Shown here: positions 1 to 9,204 of the stretch, in pieces | Layout: each line of letters begins with the position of its first letter | How positions within the stretch are numbered: position 1 is the first letter of the stretch | Assembly: GCA_015680685.1 (NCBI GenBank) | Contig: MNCI01001967.1 | Coordinates: forward strand, 258,736 to 322,735 | DNA from: Gnetum montanum | Taxonomy: Eukaryota; Streptophyta; Gnetopsida; Gnetales; Gnetaceae | Reading direction: 5' to 3' | DNA: 64,000 nucleotides | Made by a program: the position numbers and the translations under genes | The notes under the pieces: generated by a model | Database searches by the model: none | Told to the model about the DNA's origin: nothing | The model's input: the letters and a program-made list of their open reading frames with translations, nothing else

Positions 1-1727
1 AATAAGTGTTCGGAATGATGGTATGAACTATTTTCATATTGATTGCTAATGTTTGGTTTTTACCTTTAAGTCACAATGTTGATACTAAGGTATGTTTCTT
101 TTGATATGGCAGGCAATGAGACCACTTCATCCATCCATCCACCAGTTTCTATGGTCTCTCTCAGCTTGGAAATGTACAGTCCCTTCTAATAAGAACTTAA
201 ACAAATCGGTGACTGGGTATTTCTCAAACTAAGGAAGGACTCAAGGATTGAAAAGGGTGTGACTTCAAGGGAACTTGATGCTTTTGTGTTGGTCATTCTC
301 TTGGGTGCTTGGATGTTTTCTTCTCTAGTTTTCTTGCCGTTCCAATGTTACCCAATTATCGGAAGCTGAGTCAATAAAAATAAAAAGTCTTTGCATGGTG
401 TGGTTCTAACGCATAAAAACACACAAAAAAAACACAAAGAAAGTGAGAATTCAAAGCACACCCCTTAGATGAATAAACTTGGGCTACAAGAACTAGTTAT
501 GGAACCAAAAGTGTTCCCTCTAACTAAGGCCCTTCTCGCTTCCCATTCCCTCCTTTGTTTCATTGGAATGGTGGTGGCTCTTGGAGGACGCATTCTTGTT
601 ACTTCGAGAGGATGGTTCGGCTGAATGCATTGATGCGAAGTCACTGGATGTGGTTGGTTTGAGGTTGGAGTTGGAATGAGACTTGCCAAGTCACATTAAT
701 CATAAAACACACAAGGGACTGTACACCACCTTGTTCTTGGGATTCCATTCCATTTTCTTCTCTCCATCCTTCTCTCCATTGTTCACCTCATTGCCGGTTG
801 TATCATTAGTGTATATATTTTGGTTGATGCATTGTTTTCTTTTTGGTAAATTCTTACAGTTAATACTTTAACTCTTGTTCCAAATAACATTCCTGGAGCC
901 TACGGACTCTTTGAATGTGGGTTTGTTGGGGCATTAAGGGCATGAGCCTGCTTTGGGGAGGATCCACTAACATTCCTATTTGGAGCATTAGTTAAATTAT
1001 TTTCCTTAACATTTTGCAATTAATTTTGTTTTGTTTTATTCATTTCCATCTTGACATCCATTTCATCGATGCCATAGTTGTCCCTTTTCATCTATCTTTC
1101 TTACTCCTTTTCCTTCTCCATTCTAACGCTACCAGAGGTTCGCAATTAGTCATGGGGGTATGGGGCTTGATTTTTTTTATTTTCTCTTAGCCCTGAATTT
1201 TTCAATTCTTTCCTAACCCCTACACCTTCGGTAGTCATTATTAAGATAACCCCAGATCCGTATTAGCCATACCACAACCTAGCCAATGGACCTACACCGA
1301 AGCAAGGTATCAATTACATGATGATTCATTTACCCTTGCTAATATAAGATTGTGTTGTGTGTGTAGATGGCGATCATACAACAACGGATTGGATCTGGAG
1401 AAAACACTTGGAATGGAACCACACTGGAAGCAGCTATGCAAGGAGCAAGATCGATGAAGCGCTTACCGATGGACAATGAAGGTGTAATCTTGGCGTTGGT
1501 AGCAACAACACTTCTTTCTCTCTCTCTTTCTTAGTCGCCAAATGAGGCCTGATGTCATTGTAATAAGGTGTTCATCCTTGTTGTCATGAACACCAGTTTT
1601 GTCAAGTCTTGTAATGATGATCAGTTCACATGTCATCCCATTAGTTCCATTCCCCTCAATAATTCCATACCTTCCCAATATTATTGTAAGGAACTCAAGG
1701 ACGAGTTTTCATTCAGTCATGGGGGTA
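1..1727 (+). mobile_element. 3' internal non-coding part of Athila-like element A
   Basis: This is the tail of a Ty3/gypsy element whose gag-pol lies upstream of the window. It aligns along its length with 15560-17178 of element C: both begin with AATAAGTG, share a block near 929-975 (GCATTAAGGGCATGAGCC), share CTACCAGAGGTTCGC before an internal AGTCATGGGGG at 1148, and end in GAACTC-AGGA-GAGTTTTCATTCA followed by the TGGGGGTA polypurine tract at 1720-1727. No convincing reading frame is present. The small open frames at 465-689, 683-871, 1463-1678 and 1568-1831 are not conserved in element C. Confidence 0.8.
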
Positions 1728-2702
1728 TGATGAGACGCGATTCGCATGAGCCGCGATATCGCGTATATGATATCGTGTCGTCCCCTGCGATGTCGCATAT
1801 GCGATATCGCGGTCCGCTGCCAAATCTATAAATAAGAGGCGACACTCCCCTTATTTCACATCCTAGGCTAAAAGTAGAGAAACTCTAGCAAATTGATCAC
1901 TCCATAGATAGAATATTTTCCATGTGCCTGCAATAGGAGTCCCCAAGTGAACGGATCTTTATTCGAGCAGCTTTGTACCTGAACACAAGTTGTGTACAGC
2001 AATAAAGACAAGCTTTGTGGTTAAACCTTGCAGTGCATGGAATAGGATTTATTACTTGTTATTTATTACATGTTATTTCCTACCTGTTATTTATTACCTG
2101 CATTAGCGCGGCATGAGTATGACTTGATTATGAGCATTTATGAATGTGTACGGCTAATCAAGGAATCGGCTGCTCATCGCGATTAGTCTCTCTCACCCTT
2201 ACCACTTAGAACACGGGATAAGTATGACTTGGTTATGAGCATTCAAGGATGTGTACGGATAGCCAAGGAATGGATGCTTATCACGTTTAGGCTAGTTAAG
2301 TGCCTCAGTACGACCACTTCAACCATGTGCGTTATGCGTGGTGATCCTAGTAATGATTAGCATTTGGTAGCCGTGGTTACATAGTTCAGGGTGTGTATAG
2401 TAAGTGGGAACGGATGCTAACGTTAGTTAATTTAGACTTAGTCCTTAGTTAGAGTTAGTTAGTTCCTCAACCCTTCACCTCGATAGCATAGGAGAAAAAC
2501 ATTAAAAGATATAAAAATCATATACCTCGGACTTACTTAACCATACACCGTGACAAACATAAGTAAGTCTGGGAAGACAACGAATGATTAACCCCAAGTG
2601 TTCCATGGGGCGTGTAGGCATTTAGTTTGCGGAGTTCGACCGGATCACATGTGCTACGCTCATTTTGTATGGTTGAGTGTAGGGGTACCTCGCCACTCAT
2701 CA
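1728..2702 (+). repeat. 3' LTR of element A (975 bp)
   Basis: It starts TGATGAGACG directly after the polypurine tract and ends CGCCACTCATCA, giving TG...CA ends. It is homologous to both LTRs of element C but about 140 bp longer, mainly because a roughly 105-bp unit (from 2116 and again from 2221) is duplicated. Promoter-like parts are a cluster of GATATCG palindromes (1753-1810), a TATA box (TATAAATA, 1827-1834) and a polyadenylation signal in GCAATAAAGA near 2000. The 5' LTR lies outside the window, so target duplications cannot be checked. Confidence 0.88.
1753..1834 (+). promoter_or_regulatory. LTR promoter of element A: GATATCG palindrome cluster plus TATA box
   Basis: GCGATATCGC at 1753-1762 and again at 1801-1810 are perfect 10-bp palindromes. 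Between them lie TGATATCGTG (1768-1777) and GCGATGTCGC (1787-1796), giving four sites 14-19 bp apart. A TATA box, TATAAATA, follows 17 bp after the last one. The binding factor is unknown. The reading as a U3 promoter rests on position in the LTR and on the same arrangement in the other LTRs here. Confidence 0.6.
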
Positions 2703-2715
2703 ATGTACTTATACT

Positions 2716-3143
2716 TATTCTTTTAGGTTTCAACCCCCCTCCCCCAATATAACAATATCAGATTATCATGCCCCTTAGGATCAAACCTGTAACTTGCACA
2801 TCATGAGTCTCATATTCTAATCACATGGGCAATACCTCACTAACTCAAATCCTTGATAATGAAAGTAACACTTTTTGGTTAGCATCAATATATGGTTTTC
2901 TTTATAATTCTTCTAAAGTATCATGTTAGCTATATTCCTTATGATGTACTTATTATAGCTATTCTTTTAGGTTTCAAGCCCCCTCCCCCAATATAACAAT
3001 ATCAAATTATCATGCCCCTTAGGATCAAACCTGTAACTTGCACATCATGAGTCTCATATTCTAATCACATGGGCAATACCTCACTAACTCAAATCCTTGA
3101 TAATGAAAATAATACTTTTTGGTTAGCATCAATATATGGTTTT
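2716..3143. repeat. Tandem duplication, 244-bp period, carrying a SINE-like head
   Basis: The sequence from TATTCTTTTAGGTTTCAA at 2716 recurs at 2960 and runs nearly identical through GGTTTTCTTT. Each copy carries, on the minus strand, a tRNA-like pair: an A-box-like GTTAGTGAGGTATTG and a B-box-like GGTTTGATCC. This suggests that a SINE-like fragment was duplicated together with its flank. The first copy abuts the LTR of element A. Confidence 0.85.
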
Positions 3144-3749
3144 CTTTTTTGGAGTCATGGTGCTTGTTTCTCAAGTTTTAAGACATGGGTTTGAGCCTGG
3201 GTGCAACTACTTAAAGAGGTTATGCTTTTGCTTATCTACCAATTTTCCTAGGACCTTGCCTTGGCTAGTTGAGCATTGAACCTTTGGATGATGATCCTTT
3301 CCATCCTTTTATAGGGTTTACTTTTACGAGACTTAGCTTGAATAGAATAAGATTTTTTTTATTTTTTATTTTTAAAGTGGAGATTTGGGGGAGGGGATGT
3401 TGGAACTCGAATGAATGACTATAAGTACACCCTAAGACATATATCCAATAGAGACTTTATAAGAATTATAGAGGAATATAGCCATCCAAGAAATTTATTA
3501 TCTTTTACCTCTTATTGTAAAAGATAGAATTCTTTTTTTTTTAAAAAAAAGTGGAGATCCAAGGAATCTACTATCTTTTACATCATATTGTAGGGGTTGT
3601 TAAAATTATGATTACATGTAGGTCATAGAGCTAACACAAAATTATCATAGTGTAAATATAACATAATAGTGTCTTAGTGTAACCCCCTTAGGATCAAACT
3701 AATAACTTACATAACCAAAAGCTAAGAATTTATAATGTTGTCATTACTA
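3144..3749. other. Gene-free stretch with dispersed repeat fragments
   Basis: Around 3160-3300 is a dispersed repeat also seen at 34195-34350, with a shared AACTACTTAAAGAGG / GCTACTTGAAGAGG core; it contains a B-box-like GGTTTGAGCC. The tail half of a SINE-like family lies inverted at about 3396-3470, and another B-box-like fragment is inverted near 3680-3700. I see no coding sequence. Confidence 0.5.
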
Positions 3750-4400
3750 ATAGTTTTAAGCTTGAATGATCATTTAAGTGAGGTTGTCCTCTGCTCTTTA
3801 TCTCTTCATCCTTATTGTAGATTTTCTATGTCATGTTATACAAAAGGACCAAGAACATAATTTGCTACAAGGCATCTTTATTGAAAATAATGTTCCTACT
3901 TTATTAAATATGCATTTTGCAAATGACTCATTTTTTATGATACAAAATGACAAAGCTATTACAAGTCATATTTTTATTAATGTTGATCAATATTACAAGT
4001 ATTTAGGATCTCTGATTAATTGATTAAAATCTTCTATTTTTTGTAATAAGGGGTTTCAAGAATGGACTTCATCTAAATCTTGGCATTTAATGTTTTCAAA
4101 TTGTTAGGCATTCTTTTTTCCTTTGCTAGATCTTCAAAAAGTTTATGGGATGTTATTAAAACTTATTAAGAAACTTTCAATGATTAGTAAGTTTATTGTT
4201 TGTAAGCATATCATTCAAGCTACTCATGTGTATTATTCTTTATGTTAGGCTCCTAGTATTTTGCATATTGTTGCATTGATCAGGTCTTGTGAAATTTCTT
4301 TTGGAGTAGTACCCATTTTAGAAAAGGATTTTATTATGTTGCTTGGGACATTTACACTTCTAAAAAAGATAATTCTAGATTAGAATTGGTGAATTATTAT
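3750..4400 (+). pseudogene. L1-type LINE reverse transcriptase fragment
   Basis: This is the 3' part of a LINE pol. An open stretch at 3778-4023 has the order seen in LINE reverse transcriptases: a serine-leucine-rich lead, then HFANDS (for the FADDS/FADDT catalytic motif, second position changed to N), then YYKYLG. After a stop and frame changes, 4290-4390 reads as the post-RT region with WSSTHFRKGFYYVAWD, close to the LINE pattern W-G....-K-hydrophobic-WD. It is followed by a TTA microsatellite (4396-4416). Confidence 0.7.
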
Positions 4401-4416
4401 TATTATTATTATTTAT

Positions 4417-5099
4417 TAGGGGGAGTGGGGAGGATGGCAGGGGATGTTGGATCCAAAAAAAATGAATAATAATATTAAAAAAATTTACGGTACATCAAAT
4501 CATTGAAGAGAGTATAAAGAAAAAGCCCAACAATTTTGGGAATACCTTTTTAGGATTTCATCCTTACAACCAATATTGAAAAACCTCCACTCTAAGGTAG
4601 GAAAAGGATCAAGCCTTGCCATCATTTAGAGATACCCTCATAAGTTTTCACTTCTTATTAAAGGATTTCTTGTAAGCAGGAGAAAACTCTTTCTAAAGAA
4701 AAAAGAATACATCGCTCAAAAATAAAGAACAAATAACTACAAACTTTGAAAGCTTCATATCCTTGGGCCTCCAAAACAAAAGGAAATTAATACTATAGAA
4801 AACAAATTAACTGTTAAGCTTTCACTGGAAGCTTTTTTTCTTGAAGTTGTAGATGAAAAGGGACATCTTTTAGAATTTATTATTTGACTCCTAAAGAGAA
4901 GTCATAGTTATGCTATTGCTACTAAAAAATAATTGCACACTAAAGTTTCTAAATAGAGTAAACAAATGGTCAAAGACATTTTCAATTGTAAAGAAAGAAA
5001 GTAGACAAAGTAAGTTGATCATAAAGAATGACTTTATTCATTCTTGGTTGAAAGTTGTTATGAATTTTGGGTGTCCATTTCCAAGCATGCTAAGCAACA
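4417..5099. other. Gene-free stretch
   Basis: A SINE-like tail in inverted orientation (GGGGATGTTGGATCC near 4442) follows the LINE fragment. The rest is AT-rich, with no frame I can assign. It may include the degraded 3' end of the antisense LINE fragment that follows. Confidence 0.4.
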
Positions 5100-5640
5100 A
5101 GACACTCAAGAAAAAAAAACATGAAAAAATGAATCTTCACCTCTACAAAAAGGACATTGAAGAGAAACATTTCTCATATACTTATGAAGAGTGCTAATAG
5201 GAAGATCTTGATGAATAAGATACCATACAAAAATATGAATTTTAGGAAATGTAGGAGTTCTCCAAATATCTTTCATTTTCTTCATCCAAAAGTAGGATGA
5301 TAATTGCATTTTCTAGACCTCATTGAATTTGTTATGAATAAAATCATTATTTGTAATAATCTCATAAGCAACTTTTAAATTAAAAAGAAAAACATGTTTG
5401 TCATCCTTCTAAAAAATATATAGAAAAGCCTGAAGCAAGTTATTACCAACTTTAAATAAATTCTTAAGGTTAGAATTTAGTTTTTCAAAATTCTTTTTCC
5501 TTTTTCTATTCAAACCATAGAGACTAGAAGCTTCATTTCAAGCAATCCATCTATCATGCATACATAGACAAGAAACTGCAATGATACCAAATCTACTCTA
5601 AGTGGCACACAACCTAAATGCATTAGTAACCCAAGCTCCT
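5100..5640 (-). pseudogene. L1-type LINE C-terminal fragment with zf-RVT domain, antisense
   Basis: On the minus strand the open stretch at 5309-5106 reads IWRTPTFPKIHIFVWYLIHQ and then ends with a CPFC pair. This is the zf-RVT domain at the end of plant L1 pol proteins (W-x-P-K-hydrophobic-W-x3-H, then C-x2-C and H). Just upstream (5640-5310) the frames contain FLFNLKVAYEII, the usual K-AYE-I lead-in to that domain. Stops and frameshifts break it. No N-terminal RT motifs are visible. Confidence 0.7.
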
Positions 5641-6026
5641 TCATTAAAAGGAAGTTACCATGGGCTAATTTATTGAAGTATATATTTTGAAATTATAATA
5701 TGATTGTAATTTCCATATGTGATAAGCTTGCACCATGTCCACCAAATTTGTTTATAGTTTTATTATTAAATTCTTAAAGTATTCGCATGTTCAAAAATAT
5801 TTGCTAGAATAAAAAAAGTAGTTGCGCCTTCATTAAGGATACAAAGATAAGATAAGTGGTTCTATAATATACAAATTTTATGGTCAATCTCTATTACAAT
5901 AATAATTTAAGACTTTCCAATCTTATTCATGTGTTTTTGCTCATGAAATGCTTCTAGGAGTTGTAATTCACATAAATCCAAAGATTTTCGAATAAATTAA
6001 CCTTCGAAGTGCTATTGAATCCATGG
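5641..6026. other. Flank of outer element B, probably RTE-derived at its end
   Basis: There is no assignable gene. The last bases before the target duplication (GTGCTATTGAATCCATGGG) look like the RTE region that continues at 28912, so element B probably landed in an RTE LINE. The match upstream is weak. Confidence 0.4.
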
Positions 6027-6031
6027 GTAGT
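6027..6031. repeat. Target-site duplication GTAGT, 5' copy (element B)
   Basis: GTAGT directly precedes TGATAAATCC. The same five bases follow the end of the 3' LTR at 28912-28916. Confidence 0.85.
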
Positions 6032-6849
6032 TGATAAATCCAAAATTTTTGAGTTAATGATATCATAGATACATTATTGTATCTCAACATATGTTATCAT
6101 ATAAACGATATCATGGGGTGTGTGCCAGCCTATATAAGCAACGCTTGGACGCACAGATCCATAGTAGATTTGATAGCCTAGTAATAGAACTCTTTCAGTT
6201 TATTTTCTTGAATTCAGTACTTAGCAGTGTGTACTGACAATGCGATGTTTTGTAATTGAAAAAAATCTTTATTTAAGTATGATGTACTTGGACACATTGC
6301 TGATCAACAATAAAGATCGAGATTACTCTACATCATTGTAGTAACACTTAGTTTTCATAGTTATGTTTACCATTCCTTGCAATTTACTTTTAATGTCATT
6401 AAGTAGAATGAGTATGATTGATCTCGAGCATGTAAGTGTAACTGCTTGGTAACCCAGTAGTACTATCACTTGGTACTTCTAGTAGTGTAGTGCTTGGTAA
6501 TCCCATTAGTAGTTGCATGAAGTCCAAGGTGTGACCAGAAGATCAGGACTGGCTACTCATCGTGTAGGCTATTTTAGATTTGTTTTGTTATTACTTAGAT
6601 TTAGAAACTTTTACTTTCACTTTATGATTATTAAGAGCATAATGGCTAATTTAACATCAATTATCATATACGTCACCATGAGTTAAATCATACACATTGA
6701 TTTTACTAACTCACATGGAAAGACAATGATTGTCAACGCTAATTAATTATTGGTATAATCACATTGCTTTATTTGTAGAGTATGACCGGGATTCCGTGTG
6801 AACATAAGTATCTCATATGGTTGGGTGTTGGATACCCCACCACTCATCA
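6032..6849 (+). repeat. 5' LTR of element B (818 bp)
   Basis: It begins TGATAAATCC and ends CCACTCATCA. It carries GATATC-type sites (6058-6117), a TATATAAG box at 6131-6138 and a polyadenylation signal in CAATAAAGATCG near 6308. It is clearly related to, but shorter than, the 885-bp 3' LTR at 28027. Confidence 0.88.
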
Positions 6850-6850
6850 T

Positions 6851-6868
6851 TGGCGTAGTTGTTGAGGA
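6851..6868 (+). other. Primer-binding site of element B (degenerate tRNA-Asp type)
   Basis: TGGCGTAGTTGTTGAGGA lies one base after the LTR. The expected tRNA-Asp complement used by Athila-type elements is TGGCGCCGTTGCCGGGGA. The four differences are C-to-T, C-to-T, G-to-A and C-to-A, mostly transitions expected from decay. Confidence 0.7.
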
Positions 6869-6986
6869 TAAGTCAATGTTATACTAAGTAATTAATTTTT
6901 CAAAGTTCATTGTATCAGAACCTAACTTTAGTCTTCATAACCTTAATATAAAGCACACTTAACCAGAACCATCAAAAAATGATAAC

Positions 6987-8237
6987 ATGGCTTCACATAA
7001 TGATGAACTATCACCTACCAAGGAAATAAGAAGGAGTAGTGATAGAATTATTGATGAAAAAGACTGGGGAATGCCAATGTAGAAATGTATTACCTATGCT
7101 CACACTAATCCATACCATCTAGAGTTCACCTTCATATTTCATCAAGATAGACAAATGAGGTGGAGAGATATGCAAGGCAACATAGTCCTACCTCTTGAAC
7201 ATGTAGCACTAAACATGCTACAAACTACTCTAAGGGGAATGCACTTAGACTAGATTCAAGAAGGTTATCATGTGACTCAACACATGATCAAACTTTACAA
7301 ACCTACAAGGGAGCAGATAGAGAGGGTTACTGCTATGGAAATTAAACATGTTCATACCAAAGGAAAGTAGAACAACATATCTATTGTCATAGAAGAGCTT
7401 GATATTAATTAGTTCATTTTAGAACAACTCCGCTAGAACCATGAGGAACCATTAAAGACACCTATCATCAGACAAGAAGAACTTGTCAAAGCCCAACTTC
7501 ACTCTACCCTGGTAGAGTCACATAAGAGGAAGGCTATTAACTCAAGATACAAGTGGGAATCTAGGCCAAGGGATCCTGCTAAGCCCTACAAGGAAACTTA
7601 CAAGAGTCATGAAAGGAGAACCATCCAGCATCGTTCTCTTGCTACCTCCTCTGCTTCATCACGATCATCAAAGAACTATAATAGGAGACAACACAAGTAT
7701 CAAGACTTTAATAAGGAAAAGAGAAAAGCTCATGGTCATCATGATCGATACTCAAGGTATTCTAATTCATAAGATGAGGAGTATGAAAGAAGAAGGCACA
7801 GAAATAGAAGAGAGGATCAAGAGAGGCACTAACATAGAAGGAGTCACCACTACCACAAAGCCCATGAACCTAATCATGATGATGAACCCCTTATGGCAAC
7901 TCAAAACATGATCAACATTCAAGAAGCAGTCTACATACCAACCAGGCATGTGAGAGATAGTCGAATCAAGCAACTAGATATGAATAACCTACCCAAATTT
8001 GAAGGAGGTTACAACACTAATCCTTAGCATCACCTTCAAGCATTCCATGATGCTTGTGCCCTTCAAAACATAGAAAGTGATTAGAAAAAATTGAAGCTAT
8101 TTCCTAGAACACTTGTGAAGGAAGCAAAAAGTTGGCACAGGTTATTGAAACCTAAATCCATCAAACACTGGAGTATCATGCTTGAAAGTTTTAATGACAA
8201 ATATCAGACATATTCACTAGTGTTGAACCTACAAAAG
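6987..8237 (+). pseudogene. Element B gag, 5' part
   Basis: ATG at 6987 opens a frame reading MASHNDELSPTKEIRRSSDR, broken by several stops. The middle part (about 7560-7890) is strongly Arg/Ser/His-rich (for example SSASSRSSKNYNRR and RYSRYS), like an SR-type basic tract. It is followed by the conserved capsid region near 7920-8200 (IPTRHVRDSRIKQLDMNNLP, then KFEGGYN and LKLFPRTLVKEAKSW), which matches element C gag at 10100-10330. The frame is cut by element C at 8238 and resumes at 18013. Confidence 0.8.
8233..8237. repeat. Target-site duplication AAAAG (element C, 5' side)
   Basis: AAAAG abuts TGATGAACTG; the partner after the 3' LTR at 18013-18017 is GAAAG, one change. Element C's own gag reads GAAAGAAAATCC at the same place, which confirms that the insertion split a gag gene here. 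Confidence 0.8.
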
Positions 8238-9072
8238 TGATGAACTGCGATATCAAGGCCACGATATCTCATTTGCGATATTGGGTCCGCGATATCAAAG
8301 CCTACCATGCGATGTCGGATACCCGATATCGGGACTTGTCTCCTTGCCTATAAATAAGAGGTAGGTGCACTTGGTTTGGTAATAGTTAGTTAGACCCTTA
8401 GCTGAACTCTCGCCTTTTCTCCCTCCCAGAGTTAGAATTATTTCTGCTTGCTCGCAGTAGGAGTCATAAAGTGAATGGATTTTTATTCGAGCATTGTGTA
8501 CCTGAGCACACCTTGTGTACGACAATAAAGATGAAATTTATGATAAACCTTGCAGCATCCAGAATAGATTAATTAGTGTTAATTGATGTTATTAAATGCT
8601 TTCCGAGTTAATTAATGTCTTCTCTCACCCTACACTTTCTTAAGTAAATACACTCAATACGACTGCTTAGAGCATGTGTGTAATGCTTGGTACCCCAGTA
8701 ACGATTAGTGTTTGGTGATCCCAGCAATGTTGCACTGGTTCAAGAGGTGTACGGTAAGTGGGAACAGATGCTGGTATTAGGATTAGTTAGAACTTAGTTA
8801 ATGAGGATTTAAGTTAAATTAGTCACTTAGTTATCTCTCTCATTCCCTATTAGCATAGGACATAAAGACATAAAAGATATAAAAATCATATGCCTCAAGC
8901 TTACTTAACCATACAAGCATGATATACAAGTAAGTTTGGGAAGACAACAATTAACCAACCTGTCCTTGTTCCACAAAGGCACATAAGCACTTAGTCCTTG
9001 GAATTCGACTGGATCATGCATGAAACGCTCGTATTCGTATGGTTGAGTGTAGGGGTACCTTGCTACTCATCA
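8238..9072 (+). repeat. 5' LTR of element C (835 bp)
   Basis: TGATGAACTGCGATATCAAG to TGCTACTCATCA. It is nearly collinear with 17179-18012. It holds a cluster of GATATC-type palindromes (8247-8334), TATAAATA at 8349-8356 and the AATAAAGAT polyadenylation signal near 8524. Confidence 0.92.
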
Positions 9073-9073
9073 T

Positions 9074-9091
9074 TGGCACCGTTGCCGGGGA
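9074..9091 (+). other. Primer-binding site of element C (tRNA-Asp type)
   Basis: TGGCACCGTTGCCGGGGA starts one base after the LTR and differs at one position from TGGCGCCGTTGCCGGGGA, the complement of the plant tRNA-Asp 3' end. This primer choice is typical of Athila/Tat-group gypsy elements. Confidence 0.88.
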
Positions 9092-9204
9092 CTTAGTTGT
9101 TTGTGTGCTAATTAGAACTTAGAAAATCATTCACATCATTGGAACAAACCCTTAGGGTTGGTTGAGAAAATGAAAATAATACATTGCACACTAAACAAAC
9201 AAGT

